From the NCBI RefSeq assembly GCF_030695085.1, contig NZ_JAUYTS010000139.1:1-33309 (forward strand): a stretch of 33,309 bases of DNA. Reading direction: 5' to 3'. The position numbers and the translations under genes are program-made. Of the stretch, positions 18,051 to 26,234 are shown in pieces. Below the pieces are notes generated by a model. That model ran no database searches. It was not told the DNA's origin and saw only the letters and a list, made by a program, of their open reading frames with translations. Positions within the stretch are counted from its first letter, which is position 1. Each line of letters starts with the position of its first letter. The DNA is from Falsiroseomonas sp. (GTDB taxonomy: Bacteria > Pseudomonadota > Alphaproteobacteria > Acetobacterales > Acetobacteraceae).

Positions 18051-18976
18051 TGGCGGTGCTGCTGCTGGCCGAGATGGCCGAGAACGGGCTGAACCGGGAT
18101 GCGACGGCCAAGGCCGTGACGGCGGTGAAGCCCCTGGGCGACCTGACGGTGCTGGTCGCGGGCGCGGGCGCGCAGGCGGCCGCCGCCGAGGCCGCGAAGA
18201 TCGCGGGCGTGGCAAAGGTGCTGGTGGCCGAGGATGCCGCCTACAGCCACCGCCTGGCCGAGCCGATGGCGGCGCTGCTGGTGCAGTTGGCCCCGCAGTT
18301 CAGCCACATCGCCGCGCCGGGGACGACGGATGCGCGCAACATCCTGCCGCGCACGGCAGCCCTTCTGGACGTGATGGTGATCCCCGAGGTCAGCCGCGTG
18401 GTGGACGCCGACACATTCGAGCGCGGGGTCTACACCTCGGCCGCGATCCAGACGGTGAAGTCCTCGGACCCGATCAAGGTGCTGACGGTCCGCATTGCCA
18501 GCTTCGACGCCGCCGGCGAGGGCGCCCCGGCCCCGGTCGAGCCCGTCTCGGCCGCCGCCGATCCGGGGCTGTCGGCCTGGGTCGAGGACCGCGTGGCGGC
18601 CTCGGACCGCCCCGAACTGACCTCGGCCAAGCGGGTCGTGTCGGGCGGCCGCGCGATCGGCTCCAAGGAGAACTTCGTGCTGATCGAGAAGCTGGCCGAC
18701 AAGCTGGGCGCTGCCGTGGGCGCCAGCCGGGCCGCGGTCGATTCCGGCTATGCCCCGAACGACTGGCAGGTGGGCCAGACCGGCAAGGTGGTCGCCCCCG
18801 AGCTTTACATCGCAGCCGGCATCTCGGGCGCGATCCAGCACCTTGCGGGGATGAAGGACAGCAAGGTCATCGTCGCCATCAACAAGGACGAGGAAGCCCC
18901 CATCTTCCAGGTCGCCGACTACGGACTGGTCGGAGACATCTTCACCGTCCTGCCGGAACTCACCGAAAAAGTCTGA
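18050..18976 (+). CDS. etfA: Electron transfer flavoprotein alpha subunit
   Basis: 308 residues, normal length. The N-terminal domain begins [20 protein letters not shown]. The C-terminal FAD-binding domain has [79 protein letters not shown] and [20 protein letters not shown]. Together with EtfB it forms the FAD-carrying electron shuttle to ETF-QO. It is the last gene of the co-directional block; a small inverted repeat follows its stop. Confidence 0.96.
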   Translation: MAVLLLAEMAENGLNRDATAKAVTAVKPLGDLTVLVAGAGAQAAAAEAAKIAGVAKVLVAEDAAYSHRLAEPMAALLVQLAPQFSHIAAPGTTDARNILPRTAALLDVMVIPEVSRVVDADTFERGVYTSAAIQTVKSSDPIKVLTVRIASFDAAGEGAPAPVEPVSAAADPGLSAWVEDRVAASDRPELTSAKRVVSGGRAIGSKENFVLIEKLADKLGAAVGASRAAVDSGYAPNDWQVGQTGKVVAPELYIAAGISGAIQHLAGMKDSKVIVAINKDEEAPIFQVADYGLVGDIFTVLPELTEKV

Positions 18977-19001
18977 GGGCTGGAGTCTTGAGGGCTGCCT
19001 A

Positions 19002-19021
19002 AGTCGAACGACTTCGGACAA
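19002..19021 (+). terminator. Weak hairpin after etfA
   Basis: CCTAAGTC and GACTTCGG can pair around a GAAC loop (AAGTC/GACTT perfect, then one mismatch, then CC/GG). It lies about 25 bases after the etfA stop. There is no T run, so at best this is a weak or factor-assisted terminator. Confidence 0.25.
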
Positions 19022-19083
19022 ACGATTATAATCATTGCCGTGAAGCAAATAACTGCTGTTCAGGCTTAGCCATTCGAGCCCGT

Positions 19084-19330
19084 TCACAGATCATCTACCT
19101 GCTCGACCCTAGGCAGGAAGCGGTAGACCGAAGAGCGTGCAATCCCCAACCGCCGAGCGATGGCGGTGGGGCTGAGCCGTTCCTCTTCATGCAGCCTTCG
19201 CACCTCCACCGGATCGATCTTCGGCCTTCGGCCCTGTAGACGCTGCGGACCTTGGCGGCGGCGAGCTGTTCGGGGTCTCAAGGCCGACTGTCTACCGGAC
19301 GCTTGGGCGCCAGACCGCAGCGCCTGCGGT
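19084..19330 (-). pseudogene. Serine recombinase (resolvase) C-terminal remnant with frameshift
   Basis: On the minus strand the last 45 codons read GRRPKIDPVEVRRLHEEERL, then SPTAIARRLGIARSSVYRFL. This is the C-terminal helix-turn-helix of a Tn3-type resolvase/invertase. Just upstream, in another frame, DPEQLAAAKVRSVYR continues the usual AAAKxRGVYxGR linker, so one base has been lost between VYR and GRR. The catalytic domain with the active serine is absent; upstream sequence is not recognisable. It is distinct from the intact tnpR of the neighbouring transposon. It marks an older, decayed mobile element next to the catabolic block. Confidence 0.65.
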
Positions 19331-19528
19331 CAAGCCGGCCTGAGCGGGCAGCAGCGACTGCCCGGCGGTAATGGACAACGAGAGGGATATTGCAGGACTG
19401 CAGATCGTCGGTCGGCGGGCGGGCGGGGATTGAAGCAAGAGGCCCTGAGCTGCCGACCGTGCCCCCGGAACCGCAGTCTGGCTTCGTTGATGCGGCCGTT
19501 CATGCTTGCCACAACGCGATCACCCTCG

Positions 19529-20374
19529 TCAGGGCCTTGGCAGCAAGAAATTGACCGCGATCACCCGGCTCTCGTGGATCATGCCCGATCTCGTGTCGCC
19601 GGGCAGAGCCGCTTCGATACAGCCGGCCGTACGGAACCCTCGCCTGCCGCCCTCAAGCTCGCCCCAGGTCGGGCTCGAGATGCAATCAATCGGTTTCTGG
19701 CCCATAATCCTCTGTGCTGCTGCACTATTTCGGATTGCACGGTACGTCCCTTCGGTTTTTGGGCGAAGACAGGCCGGAAAGCGGATCAGGAATCCGAGCG
19801 GAACCGGCTTGCCCTTCGCGGGCTGAAGATGGTGAAGGAACCTGTCCCGTTCTCTCGCCAGTGCCTCTTTGCGGTCGGGATGAAACTGCGGCGGCACCAG
19901 CAGGATCGAGGATAGCGGGCCGGCCTTCGAGCTGGTGCGTTCGGCGACGGCGGCGAGTTCACGATGGACCAGCCACCAGCCGCGCTTGCCCGCCCATGAC
20001 GGCCGCCACTTGGTGAGTTCGGCCGTATCCCAGAGATAGTGAAGCATGCCAAGCAGACTGAGCTTGCTGGGCGTGGCCGTTGCCGAGGTCGCGGCGGCCG
20101 CCGTGCCGTCGGCCAGCGTCACCGCACGACCGGATCTCATCGAAAGCGGGAAATCGAGTTTCAGGGCCGTCGCGCCTTCATGATCGCTGACGATGGCCTT
20201 TCCGTTGACCTGGCCAAGCCCCGACAGCTCGGGCGGCGGATCGAAAGTGGGGCAGGAAGGGTCGTGCAGATGCCCGGTTCCGGGCATCCGCTTGAGCAGG
20301 AGATCGTCCCCGAACCGGGCGACATACATTTCCGGCTCGGCCGCAGTGCAGAGGCAGCGCGGCCGGACCTTTTT
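19529..20374 (-). pseudogene. DUF1173-like protein, 5' end cut off by Tn3 transposon
   Basis: Minus-strand reading frame entering from the left end of the Tn3 unit. Starting at KKVRPRCLC it shows the DUF1173 pattern: a CLC pair, EMYVARFGDDLLLKRMPGTG, HDPSCPTFDPPPELSGLG, ALKLDFPLS, LSLLGMLHYLWDTAELTKW and SWAGKRGWWLVHREL. The family-like part ends near PVPLGFLI (about 19785). What follows to the stop at 19529 (with FRTAGCIEAALPGDTRSG) is not recognisable and may be fused foreign or out-of-frame sequence. About 25-30 N-terminal residues and probably a C-terminal portion are missing. DUF1173 genes are common on alphaproteobacterial plasmids; function unknown. Bases 19331-19528 hold nothing recognisable. 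Confidence 0.6.
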
Positions 20375-20412
20375 GGGGTAGATTCCGGTAGGGGGCAGGA
20401 TCGTATCACAAG
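20375..20412. repeat. Tn3-type left terminal inverted repeat (38 bp)
   Basis: Outer end starts GGGGTAGATTCCGG. It is the reverse complement of 24130-24167 with one mismatch. It also contains the stop codon of tnpR (20406-20408). Confidence 0.93.
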
Positions 20413-21023
20413 GCATTTTGGCGGTGGCGTTTGACGATGTCTGTGACGGTGTTTTTCGAGATCCCAAGGTCTCTTGCGATCCATCGGTATGATCGACCGT
20501 CTTCCACGGCCTGAATGACCTTTGGAGCGAGCTTGTCGGATTTCGGGCGTTGGCCGTGCTGGCGACCTAGTTTTTTGCCGCGCGCCCGTGCAGCGGCCAG
20601 GCCGGATTTCACCCGCTCGCTGAGGAGGTCGCGCTCGAACTGAGCGATCCCGGCGAGCATGGTGGCCATCATTCGGCCGTGTGGCGTGTCGAGTTCGAAC
20701 GTCATGCCGTTCATGGCCACGACCGAGACTTTCCAGCCTGCGAGCCGATTGAGGGTATCGAGCAGGTCCTGAGTGGAACGCCCCCACCGAGAGAGTTCGC
20801 TGACCAGGATGGCGTCGATGTGTCTGGCCTGAGCGAGATCAAGGATACGGTTGCGTGCGGCCCGATTGGCTGAAGTCCCGGAGGCCGTTTCCTTGAACAC
20901 GCCGACGACGTCATAACCGCCGCGTTCCGCGAAGGCGGACAGTTCCGCCACCTGCCGCTCACAGGATTGGTCCGAGGTCGAAACTCGGGCGTAAATGGCA
21001 GCACGCTGTCCCAGTTGAACCAC
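20406..21023 (-). CDS. tnpR: Tn3-type resolvase (serine recombinase)
   Basis: 205 residues. The N-terminal catalytic domain starts AAIYARVSTSDQSCERQ with the nucleophile Ser15. It continues with the GVFKETASGTSANRAARN and ILVSELSRWGRSTQDLLDTL motifs and LAGIAQFERDLLSERVKSGL. The C-terminal helix-turn-helix is YRWIARDLGISKNTVTDIVK. The enzyme resolves cointegrates at the res site. The chosen start is GTG at 21023; no ATG is available in frame before the conserved AAIYARV. It diverges from tnpA, and the 85-bp gap should contain res and both promoters. Confidence 0.93.
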   Translation of the reverse strand: MVQLGQRAAIYARVSTSDQSCERQVAELSAFAERGGYDVVGVFKETASGTSANRAARNRILDLAQARHIDAILVSELSRWGRSTQDLLDTLNRLAGWKVSVVAMNGMTFELDTPHGRMMATMLAGIAQFERDLLSERVKSGLAAARARGKKLGRQHGQRPKSDKLAPKVIQAVEDGRSYRWIARDLGISKNTVTDIVKRHRQNAL

Positions 21024-21108
21024 CTCGGATTTTGGCCTTGCAAGCTGTTGATTTTGCTGGTGCGGATTTTGTCCTGAACAGACTAATGATTAACAATGAC
21101 AGTCACGC
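21024..21108. other. Probable res site and divergent promoters of tnpR/tnpA
   Basis: The 85-bp gap between the divergent resolvase and transposase genes is the expected place of the resolution site. It is AT-richer than its surroundings (for example TTGATTTTGCTGG and CTAATGATTAACAATGAC). Individual resolvase-binding subsites were not delimited by eye; part of res may extend into the start of tnpR. Confidence 0.5.
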
Positions 21109-24012
21109 ATGCCAAGACGTTCCATTTTGACCGCCCGCCAACGTGCGGCGTTGTTCGACCTCCCTACCGACGAAGCCACCATCCTCTACCACTACACACT
21201 GGCGGACGATGACCTCGAAGTCATTCGAACCCGTCGCCATGCACGCAATCGCCTCGGCTTCGCCCTTCAGCTTTGCGCTTTCCGGTATCCTGGCCGAATG
21301 TTGGCGTCGGGTGAGGTCATTCCAGAGGCCGTCAGCAGCTTCATCGCAGCACAGCTTGGCGAAGAGATGGATGAGCTTTGCCGATATGCCGAGACCGACG
21401 TAACGCGGCGCAGGCATCTGATCGAATTACGCCAGTTCTATGGCTTCAAGATGTTCTCCGGTCATCGCGCACGGGAGCTGAACGCCTGGCTGGCAGGCGA
21501 GGCGGAGGTGGCAACGTCCAACCACGATCTGGCCCGCCGTCTTGTCGAAGAGTGCCGCCGGACCCAGACGATCCTGCCGGGCGTGTCCGTGATCCAGCGC
21601 CTCTGCGCGGATGCGCTCGTGGCGGCGGAACGCCGGATCGAAAGTGCCATCGTGAACCGGCTGGATGAGGATAGAAGGGCCCGCTTGGACACCTTGCTCA
21701 CGGAGATGGTCGACGGCACGGTCAGCCGGTTCGTCTGGCTGCGCCATTTCGAGGTTGGTCAGAACTCGGCCGATGTTGGCCGCCTCCTCGATCGGCTGGA
21801 GGTTCTGCGGGATCTGAACATCTCGCCAGATATCCTCGCGGGCATTCCACCCCATCGGGTGACCCGCCTGCGGCGTCAGGGCGAACGCTACTTTGCCGAT
21901 GGTCTGCGTGACATCAGCAGCGACCGCCGCCTGGCCATTCTCGCGGTTTGCGCCGTCGAGTGGTCTGCCGCGATTTCCGACGCGGTGGTCGAGACCCATG
22001 ACCGGATCGTCGGCAAGACCTGGCAGGGCGCGAAGAGGCTGTGCGACGCCAGAATCGCCGACGCAAAGGCGGCGGTGCAGGACACCCTGCGCGCCTTCAA
22101 ATCTCTCGGATTGGCCCTGCTGGACGCCAGAAGCGATGGGGCTTCCCTGGATCAGGCAACAGAGCTGGCTTGCGGGTGGGATCAGCTCGAAGGGCTGGTC
22201 GCCACCGCCGCCGAGTTGACGGACACGATGGCCGCTGACCCCTTGGCCCATGTTGGCCAGGGCTATCATCGGTTCCGGCGCTATGCCCCGCGCATGCTGC
22301 GCGTTCTCGACATCGAAGCGGCGGATGTCGCGGCACCCTTGCTGCACGCCAGTACGCTGATCGCAGACGACGAGAAACCTGAAACCCGCCCAGTTGGCTT
22401 TCTGCGGCGCGGCTCGAAATGGCACCGCCATCTGAACGCTGCCGCCGGTGACGGCCATCGGCTCTGGGAGGTTGCGGTGCTGTTTCATTTGCGGGAGGCG
22501 TTCCGGTCGGGTGACATCTGGCTCCCCCATTCCCGGCGCTACGCTGATCTGAAGCAGGCCCTGGTTCCTGCGGAAGCGGTAGAGGGCGCGCCAAGGCTGA
22601 CGGTGCCGCTCGACCCGGAGACCTGGCTTGCCGATCGCAAGGCGCGCATGACCGAAGGGCTGGCGCGACTGGCAAAGGCGGCCCGCGCAGGGGCCATTCC
22701 GGGCGGGTCGATCGAGAACGGCGTCTTGAAGATCGAGCGCCTGAGCGCGGCGGTGCCGCAAGAGGCGGACGAGCTGGTGCTCGATCTCTACGACAGGCTG
22801 CCCGCCATACGGATCACGGAGCTGATGCAGGAAGTCGATGCGGATATCGGGTTCACGGAGACCTTCACCCATCTGCATACCGGCGCGCCCTGCAAGGATC
22901 AGATCGGGATGTTGACCGTGCTGCTGGCTGAAGGCCTGAACCTTGGTCTCAGCAAGATGGCAGAGGCGACCAGCACACACGACTACTTCCAGCTCTCCCG
23001 CCTGTCCCGCTGGCACGTGGAGAGCGATGCAATCAACCAAGCCCTCGCCATGGTGATTGAGGCACAAGCCCGGCTGCCCATGGCCCAGTTTTGGGGTGGC
23101 GGCGTCACCGCGTCCAGTGACGGGCAATTCTTCCCCGCCGCCCGGCAGGGCGAAGCCATGAACCTCATCAACGCGAAATACGGCTCCGAGCCGGGCCTCA
23201 AGGCCTATACCCATGTCTCCGACCAGTTCGGCCCCTTTGCCACCCAGAACATTCCGGCCACCGTCAGCGAAGCGCCCTACATCCTGGACGGGCTGCTGAT
23301 GAACGACGCCGGGCGGAAGATCTCGGAGCAGTATGCCGACACCGGTGGCTTTACAGACCAGGTCTTTGCCGTGACCGCGCTGCTGTCCTACCGGTTCATC
23401 CCGCGCATCCGGGATCTGCCGTCAACGCGGCTCCATCTCTTTGATCCCGCCACCGCGCCGAACGAGTTGCGCGGTTTGATCGGCGGCAAGATCCGCGAAG
23501 GCGTCATCGTCCAGAACTGGCCAGGCGTCCTGCGTTCCGTGGCCACCATGGCGACCGGCGTCATGCCGCCCAGTCAGCTGCTCAAGAAGTTCGCCGCCTA
23601 TCCACGCCAGCACGACCTAGCTGTGGCACTCCGCGAAATCGGCCGCATCGAGCGCACGCTGTTCATCATCGAGTGGTTACTCGACGCCAACATGCAGCGC
23701 AGGGCTCAGGTCGGGTTGAACAAGGGCGAGGCACACCACGCCTTGAAAAACGCCCTGCGCATCGGGCGCCAGGGTGAAATCCGGGATCGCACCACCGAGG
23801 GCCAGCACTACCGCATGGCGGGCCTCAACCTGCTCGCGGCAATCATCATCTATTGGAACACCAAGCACCTCGGTCATGCCGTGGACGCGCGGCAGCAGGC
23901 CTGCCTGAATTGCGCGCCCGATCTGCTGGCGCATATCTCGCCGCTCGGGTGGGCCCACATCCTGCTCACCGGCGAATACAGGTGGCGCGGAAGCCAGAGG
24001 ACCAGCTTGTGA
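21109..24012 (+). CDS. tnpA: Tn3-family transposase
   Basis: 967 residues, full length for the family. The N-terminus (MPRRSILTARQRAALFDLPT) is the DNA-binding DUF4158-type region. The catalytic core has Asp671 in VTASSDGQFF, Asp744 in YADTGGFTDQVFA and Glu874 in LNKGEAHHAL. The spacings of 73 and 130 residues are close to those I recall for Tn4430-type transposases. The frame is unbroken, and with both inverted repeats present the element looks mobile. The ATG follows the divergent gap with tnpR. Confidence 0.95.
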   Translation: MPRRSILTARQRAALFDLPTDEATILYHYTLADDDLEVIRTRRHARNRLGFALQLCAFRYPGRMLASGEVIPEAVSSFIAAQLGEEMDELCRYAETDVTRRRHLIELRQFYGFKMFSGHRARELNAWLAGEAEVATSNHDLARRLVEECRRTQTILPGVSVIQRLCADALVAAERRIESAIVNRLDEDRRARLDTLLTEMVDGTVSRFVWLRHFEVGQNSADVGRLLDRLEVLRDLNISPDILAGIPPHRVTRLRRQGERYFADGLRDISSDRRLAILAVCAVEWSAAISDAVVETHDRIVGKTWQGAKRLCDARIADAKAAVQDTLRAFKSLGLALLDARSDGASLDQATELACGWDQLEGLVATAAELTDTMAADPLAHVGQGYHRFRRYAPRMLRVLDIEAADVAAPLLHASTLIADDEKPETRPVGFLRRGSKWHRHLNAAAGDGHRLWEVAVLFHLREAFRSGDIWLPHSRRYADLKQALVPAEAVEGAPRLTVPLDPETWLADRKARMTEGLARLAKAARAGAIPGGSIENGVLKIERLSAAVPQEADELVLDLYDRLPAIRITELMQEVDADIGFTETFTHLHTGAPCKDQIGMLTVLLAEGLNLGLSKMAEATSTHDYFQLSRLSRWHVESDAINQALAMVIEAQARLPMAQFWGGGVTASSDGQFFPAARQGEAMNLINAKYGSEPGLKAYTHVSDQFGPFATQNIPATVSEAPYILDGLLMNDAGRKISEQYADTGGFTDQVFAVTALLSYRFIPRIRDLPSTRLHLFDPATAPNELRGLIGGKIREGVIVQNWPGVLRSVATMATGVMPPSQLLKKFAAYPRQHDLAVALREIGRIERTLFIIEWLLDANMQRRAQVGLNKGEAHHALKNALRIGRQGEIRDRTTEGQHYRMAGLNLLAAIIIYWNTKHLGHAVDARQQACLNCAPDLLAHISPLGWAHILLTGEYRWRGSQRTSL

Positions 24013-24129
24013 AGTATGCAGCCCCATTTCTTGCGGCCGTCACGGCTCCCAAACGGGCGCACCGCGATCATCGCCACCACGAAGGCGGCCGCAGAGTTCA
24101 AAATGGAGGAAAGAAGGGAGGGTCAGGGT

Positions 24130-24167
24130 CTTGTGATACGATCCTGCCCCCTACCGGAACCTACCCC
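24130..24167. repeat. Tn3-type right terminal inverted repeat (38 bp)
   Basis: Reads CTTGTGATACGATCC at its inner end and CTACCCC at the outer end. It matches the left repeat in inverted orientation with one mismatch. Confidence 0.93.
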
Positions 24168-24892
24168 AGGATCGGCTTGCGCTCTGGATCTCGCTGCGCC
24201 TGTCCGGCGTCCAGGACGACACGGCGGCGCTGGCGCGGGTCGGATGGGCGGTTCGGCGGCTGACGGGTGGACCGGGACCGGAGCAGGACCTTTCCGCCTT
24301 CGTCGACCGTCGCGACCCCGAGAACCTCAGTGATGAGACTGAGCCGTTCGTGGATCGCGCGAGCGGTTGGCTGGAACTGATGGGGCAAGCCGCGGACCTG
24401 CACCCGATCACTCGCGCTTGCGCGGGCTTTCACCTCTGGCGCCTCGCGGGGCTCGGGCAGCACGACGACCGGATGGAAGCGGCTGTCGCGGCCGCGCGGA
24501 TTGCGGCCAGCGAGGGAAGAGGAGCAGTCTTCGCGCCTCTGGCCATGGGCGGGGCAGGGGGGTTAAGCGCCGGTGGGTCACCGTTCGAACGTCTCGCACG
24601 CTGGCTCGACGGGATGGAGGCTGCGTGCCTGACCGCGATGCGGCACCTTGACGATATCGAGGCATGGTCGGCGCGGGCAGAAGCCGAAATGACATTGCTC
24701 TCGGGCAGGACGCCGCCGGCCTTGCGCGCAGTGCTGACCGAATGGCCGCTCGTCTCAGCGCCGATGGCCGAGGCCCTGACGGGTGCCAGCCGCGCCGCTG
24801 TCCAGCGCAACCTTGCATGGATGCAAGAGCGGGGTCTGATCCGCGAGGTCACAGGGCAGGGGCGGTTCAGGATGTGGAAGGCGACAAACTGA
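24168..24892 (+). pseudogene. Winged-helix protein fragment, 5' end removed at Tn3 transposon
   Basis: The frame is open directly from the right inverted repeat (DRLALWISLRLSGVQDDTAA) to a TGA at 24890-24892, about 240 codons. The middle is alpha-helical (PFVDRASGWLELMGQAADLH, HPITRACAGFHLWRLAGLG). The C-terminus is a winged helix, PLVSAPMAEALTGASRAAVQ followed by RNLAWMQERGLIREVTGQGR and FRMW. It resembles the C-terminal part of plasmid-borne DUF1612-type proteins, but that assignment is uncertain. An internal ATG at 24350 could start a shorter product. The missing 5' end coincides with the transposon border. Confidence 0.55.
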
Positions 24893-24959
24893 AGGTTAGC
24901 GTGCATGTCACCTGCTCACTCGGCAGCAGCGATAACCGCGAGCACGCGGCAGGGCGCGC

Positions 24960-25041
24960 AGAAAACCACCAACACTTAATGCATTTGTTGCACTTATTTC
25001 ATATATGGTGGTAGAGAACAGAAACCGGAGAGGAGACCACC
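24960..25041 (+). promoter_or_regulatory. Probable promoter/operator region of the toxin-antitoxin pair
   Basis: The bases before the antitoxin gene form an AT-rich island in GC-rich DNA: TGCATTTGTTGCAC then TTATTTCATATATGG, followed by GGAGAGGAG about nine bases before the ATG. TTGTTG/TTGCAC could act as -35 and the CATATAT stretch as -10. The repeated TGCA units suggest an autoregulatory operator. The exact boxes are uncertain. Confidence 0.4.
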
Positions 25042-25506
25042 ATGAACATGCTGGCACACCGACATCTTCCGCCCACGCCGCAGGACGCAGCGATTGCGCG
25101 CGTCTCTGGGCAGGCATTGTCACGCTTCGCCCAGGCGCGCGCGCCGTTGAAGCTTCGTGTGACGGACTCCGAGCAGATGGAGCCGATCGAGCTTCCCGCG
25201 GGCGCCGTATCGCTGCTCATGGAGATCCTCGAGGCGATGGCATCGGGGCGGGGGGTCACCATCATCCCCGAGAACGCCGAACTCTCGACCGTACAGGCCG
25301 CTGAGGTTCTGAACGTCTCGCGTCCGTTCCTGATCAAGCTGCTCGAGGATGGTGCCATACCGCATCGGAAGGTCGGCAAGCATCGCCGCGTCCGCATGGA
25401 AGACGTGATGTCCTACAAGGCCGCGATCGATACCGAGCGTGAAGCTGTGCTCGATCAACTGGCCGCCGACGCTCAAGAGCAGGACATGGGCTACAGCTCG
25501 AAATGA
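25042..25506 (+). CDS. Antitoxin with excisionase-type helix-turn-helix
   Basis: 154 residues. Residues 81-128 (LSTVQAAEVLNVSRPFLIKL, LEDGAIPHRKVGKHRRVRME) form an excisionase/MerR-like DNA-binding domain. The N-terminal 75 residues are a separate region of unknown fold. The C-terminal helix is acidic (EREAVLDQLAADAQEQDMG), as expected for a segment that embraces a toxin. GGAGAGGAG precedes the ATG. The stop overlaps the start of the PIN toxin gene (ATGA), the standard antitoxin-toxin order. It probably represses its own promoter. Confidence 0.8.
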   Translation: MNMLAHRHLPPTPQDAAIARVSGQALSRFAQARAPLKLRVTDSEQMEPIELPAGAVSLLMEILEAMASGRGVTIIPENAELSTVQAAEVLNVSRPFLIKLLEDGAIPHRKVGKHRRVRMEDVMSYKAAIDTEREAVLDQLAADAQEQDMGYSSK

Positions 25507-26072
25507 GCCAGTACACGGTCCTGTTCGATGCGAACGTGCTTTATCCCGCGCCGATGCGCGATGCACTGATGCAGTTGGCGGTCACGGACCTTTTCAAGGC
25601 CAAGTGGACGGCTGACATTCATCGGGAATGGATTGATGCGCTTCTGCGCAATGAACCTCATCGGGAAAGGGCCGCGCTGGAGCGAACCCGCGATTTGATG
25701 GACAGGGCCACACGCGACTGTCTGGTCATCGGCTACGAGGCATTGGTGCCGGCCCTGACACTGCCGGACCCTGATGATCGGCACGTTCTGGCGGCGGCAA
25801 TCGTTGGGCGCTGTGACGCGATCGTCACGCAGAACCTGAAGGATTTCCCACCAGAGACACTTGCGCCCTTCGGCATCGAGACCCAGCACCCCGACGACTT
25901 TTTCCGGAACCAACTGTCCCTCGCGCCCGGTCTGGTTTGTTCCGCGCTGCGGAAAGTTCGCGCGCGCCTCAAGAATCCTCCTAAAAGCGTAGACGAGTAT
26001 CTCGCGATCCTGACGCAGCAAGGGCTGGTCGCTACTGTTGCCGACCTGGAGCAATTCGCTGACCTGCTTTGA
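25503..26072 (+). CDS. PIN-domain toxin (predicted ribonuclease)
   Basis: 189 residues with a PIN fold: Asp9 in VLFDANVLYP, Glu42 in IHREWIDALL, Asp91/Asp92 in LPDPDDRHVLAAAI, and the final polar motif DAIVTQNLKDFP. These acidic residues form the metal site of PIN ribonucleases. The protein is longer than VapC (about 130 residues); the extra C-terminal helical part (KNPPKSVDEYLAILTQQGLV) is typical of the PIN proteins paired with excisionase-type antitoxins. Co-translation with the antitoxin supports a type II toxin-antitoxin role, probably in stabilising a plasmid or island. Confidence 0.85.
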   Translation: MSQYTVLFDANVLYPAPMRDALMQLAVTDLFKAKWTADIHREWIDALLRNEPHRERAALERTRDLMDRATRDCLVIGYEALVPALTLPDPDDRHVLAAAIVGRCDAIVTQNLKDFPPETLAPFGIETQHPDDFFRNQLSLAPGLVCSALRKVRARLKNPPKSVDEYLAILTQQGLVATVADLEQFADLL

Positions 26073-26170
26073 CCCTAGAACTGCCCTGACTGAATACGTT
26101 CTGGCCAGAGTTGCGGCACCCGATCCCTCGTCACCGCGAAATTTCGCCTGCCAGGACTGCACGCCCGTGG

Positions 26171-26187
26171 ACTGCGAGAGTCGCAGT
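26171..26187 (+). terminator. Perfect hairpin after the toxin gene
   Basis: ACTGCGA (26171-26177) and TCGCAGT (26181-26187) form a perfect 7-bp stem with a 3-nt loop. It sits between the toxin gene and the truncated madM. No T run follows, so termination is uncertain; it could also mark the recombination junction. Confidence 0.35.
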
Positions 26188-26234
26188 GAATCTCGGGCAA
26201 CCGAACTGCCGGATCACAGCGGCAATGCGCGCAT

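Larger units (their letters stand above)
20375..24167. mobile_element. Tn3-family transposon, 3793 bp, divergent tnpR and tnpA
   Basis: Bounded by 38-bp terminal inverted repeats at 20375-20412 and 24130-24167. They begin GGGGTAG, end TATCACAAG, and differ at one base (position 8, A versus G). This is the usual length and GGGG start of the Tn3 family. It contains only tnpR (minus) and tnpA (plus), diverging from an 85-bp gap, plus a 117-bp stretch between tnpA and the right repeat that holds no gene I recognise. The tnpR stop lies inside the left repeat. No 5-bp target duplication is present: the left flank is TTTTT and the right flank AGGAT. The flanking genes are each truncated exactly at the repeats. 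Confidence 0.93.

Noticed and set aside
14220..18215. Very long open frame (1331 codons) on the minus strand opposite ETF-QO, gcdH and etfBA
   Set aside because: It is antisense to four clearly recognisable enzymes. Its translation is rich in His, Arg, Asp and Gln, typical of the complement of GC-biased codons, and it has no known domain.
24013..24129. Small passenger gene between tnpA and the right inverted repeat
   Set aside because: The 117-bp stretch has short open frames but no start with a ribosome-binding site leading to a recognisable product; it is treated as non-coding transposon sequence.
20370..24172. 5-bp target duplication around the Tn3 unit
   Set aside because: The adjoining bases are TTTTT and AGGAT, which do not match. 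The lack of duplication is reported as a finding instead.
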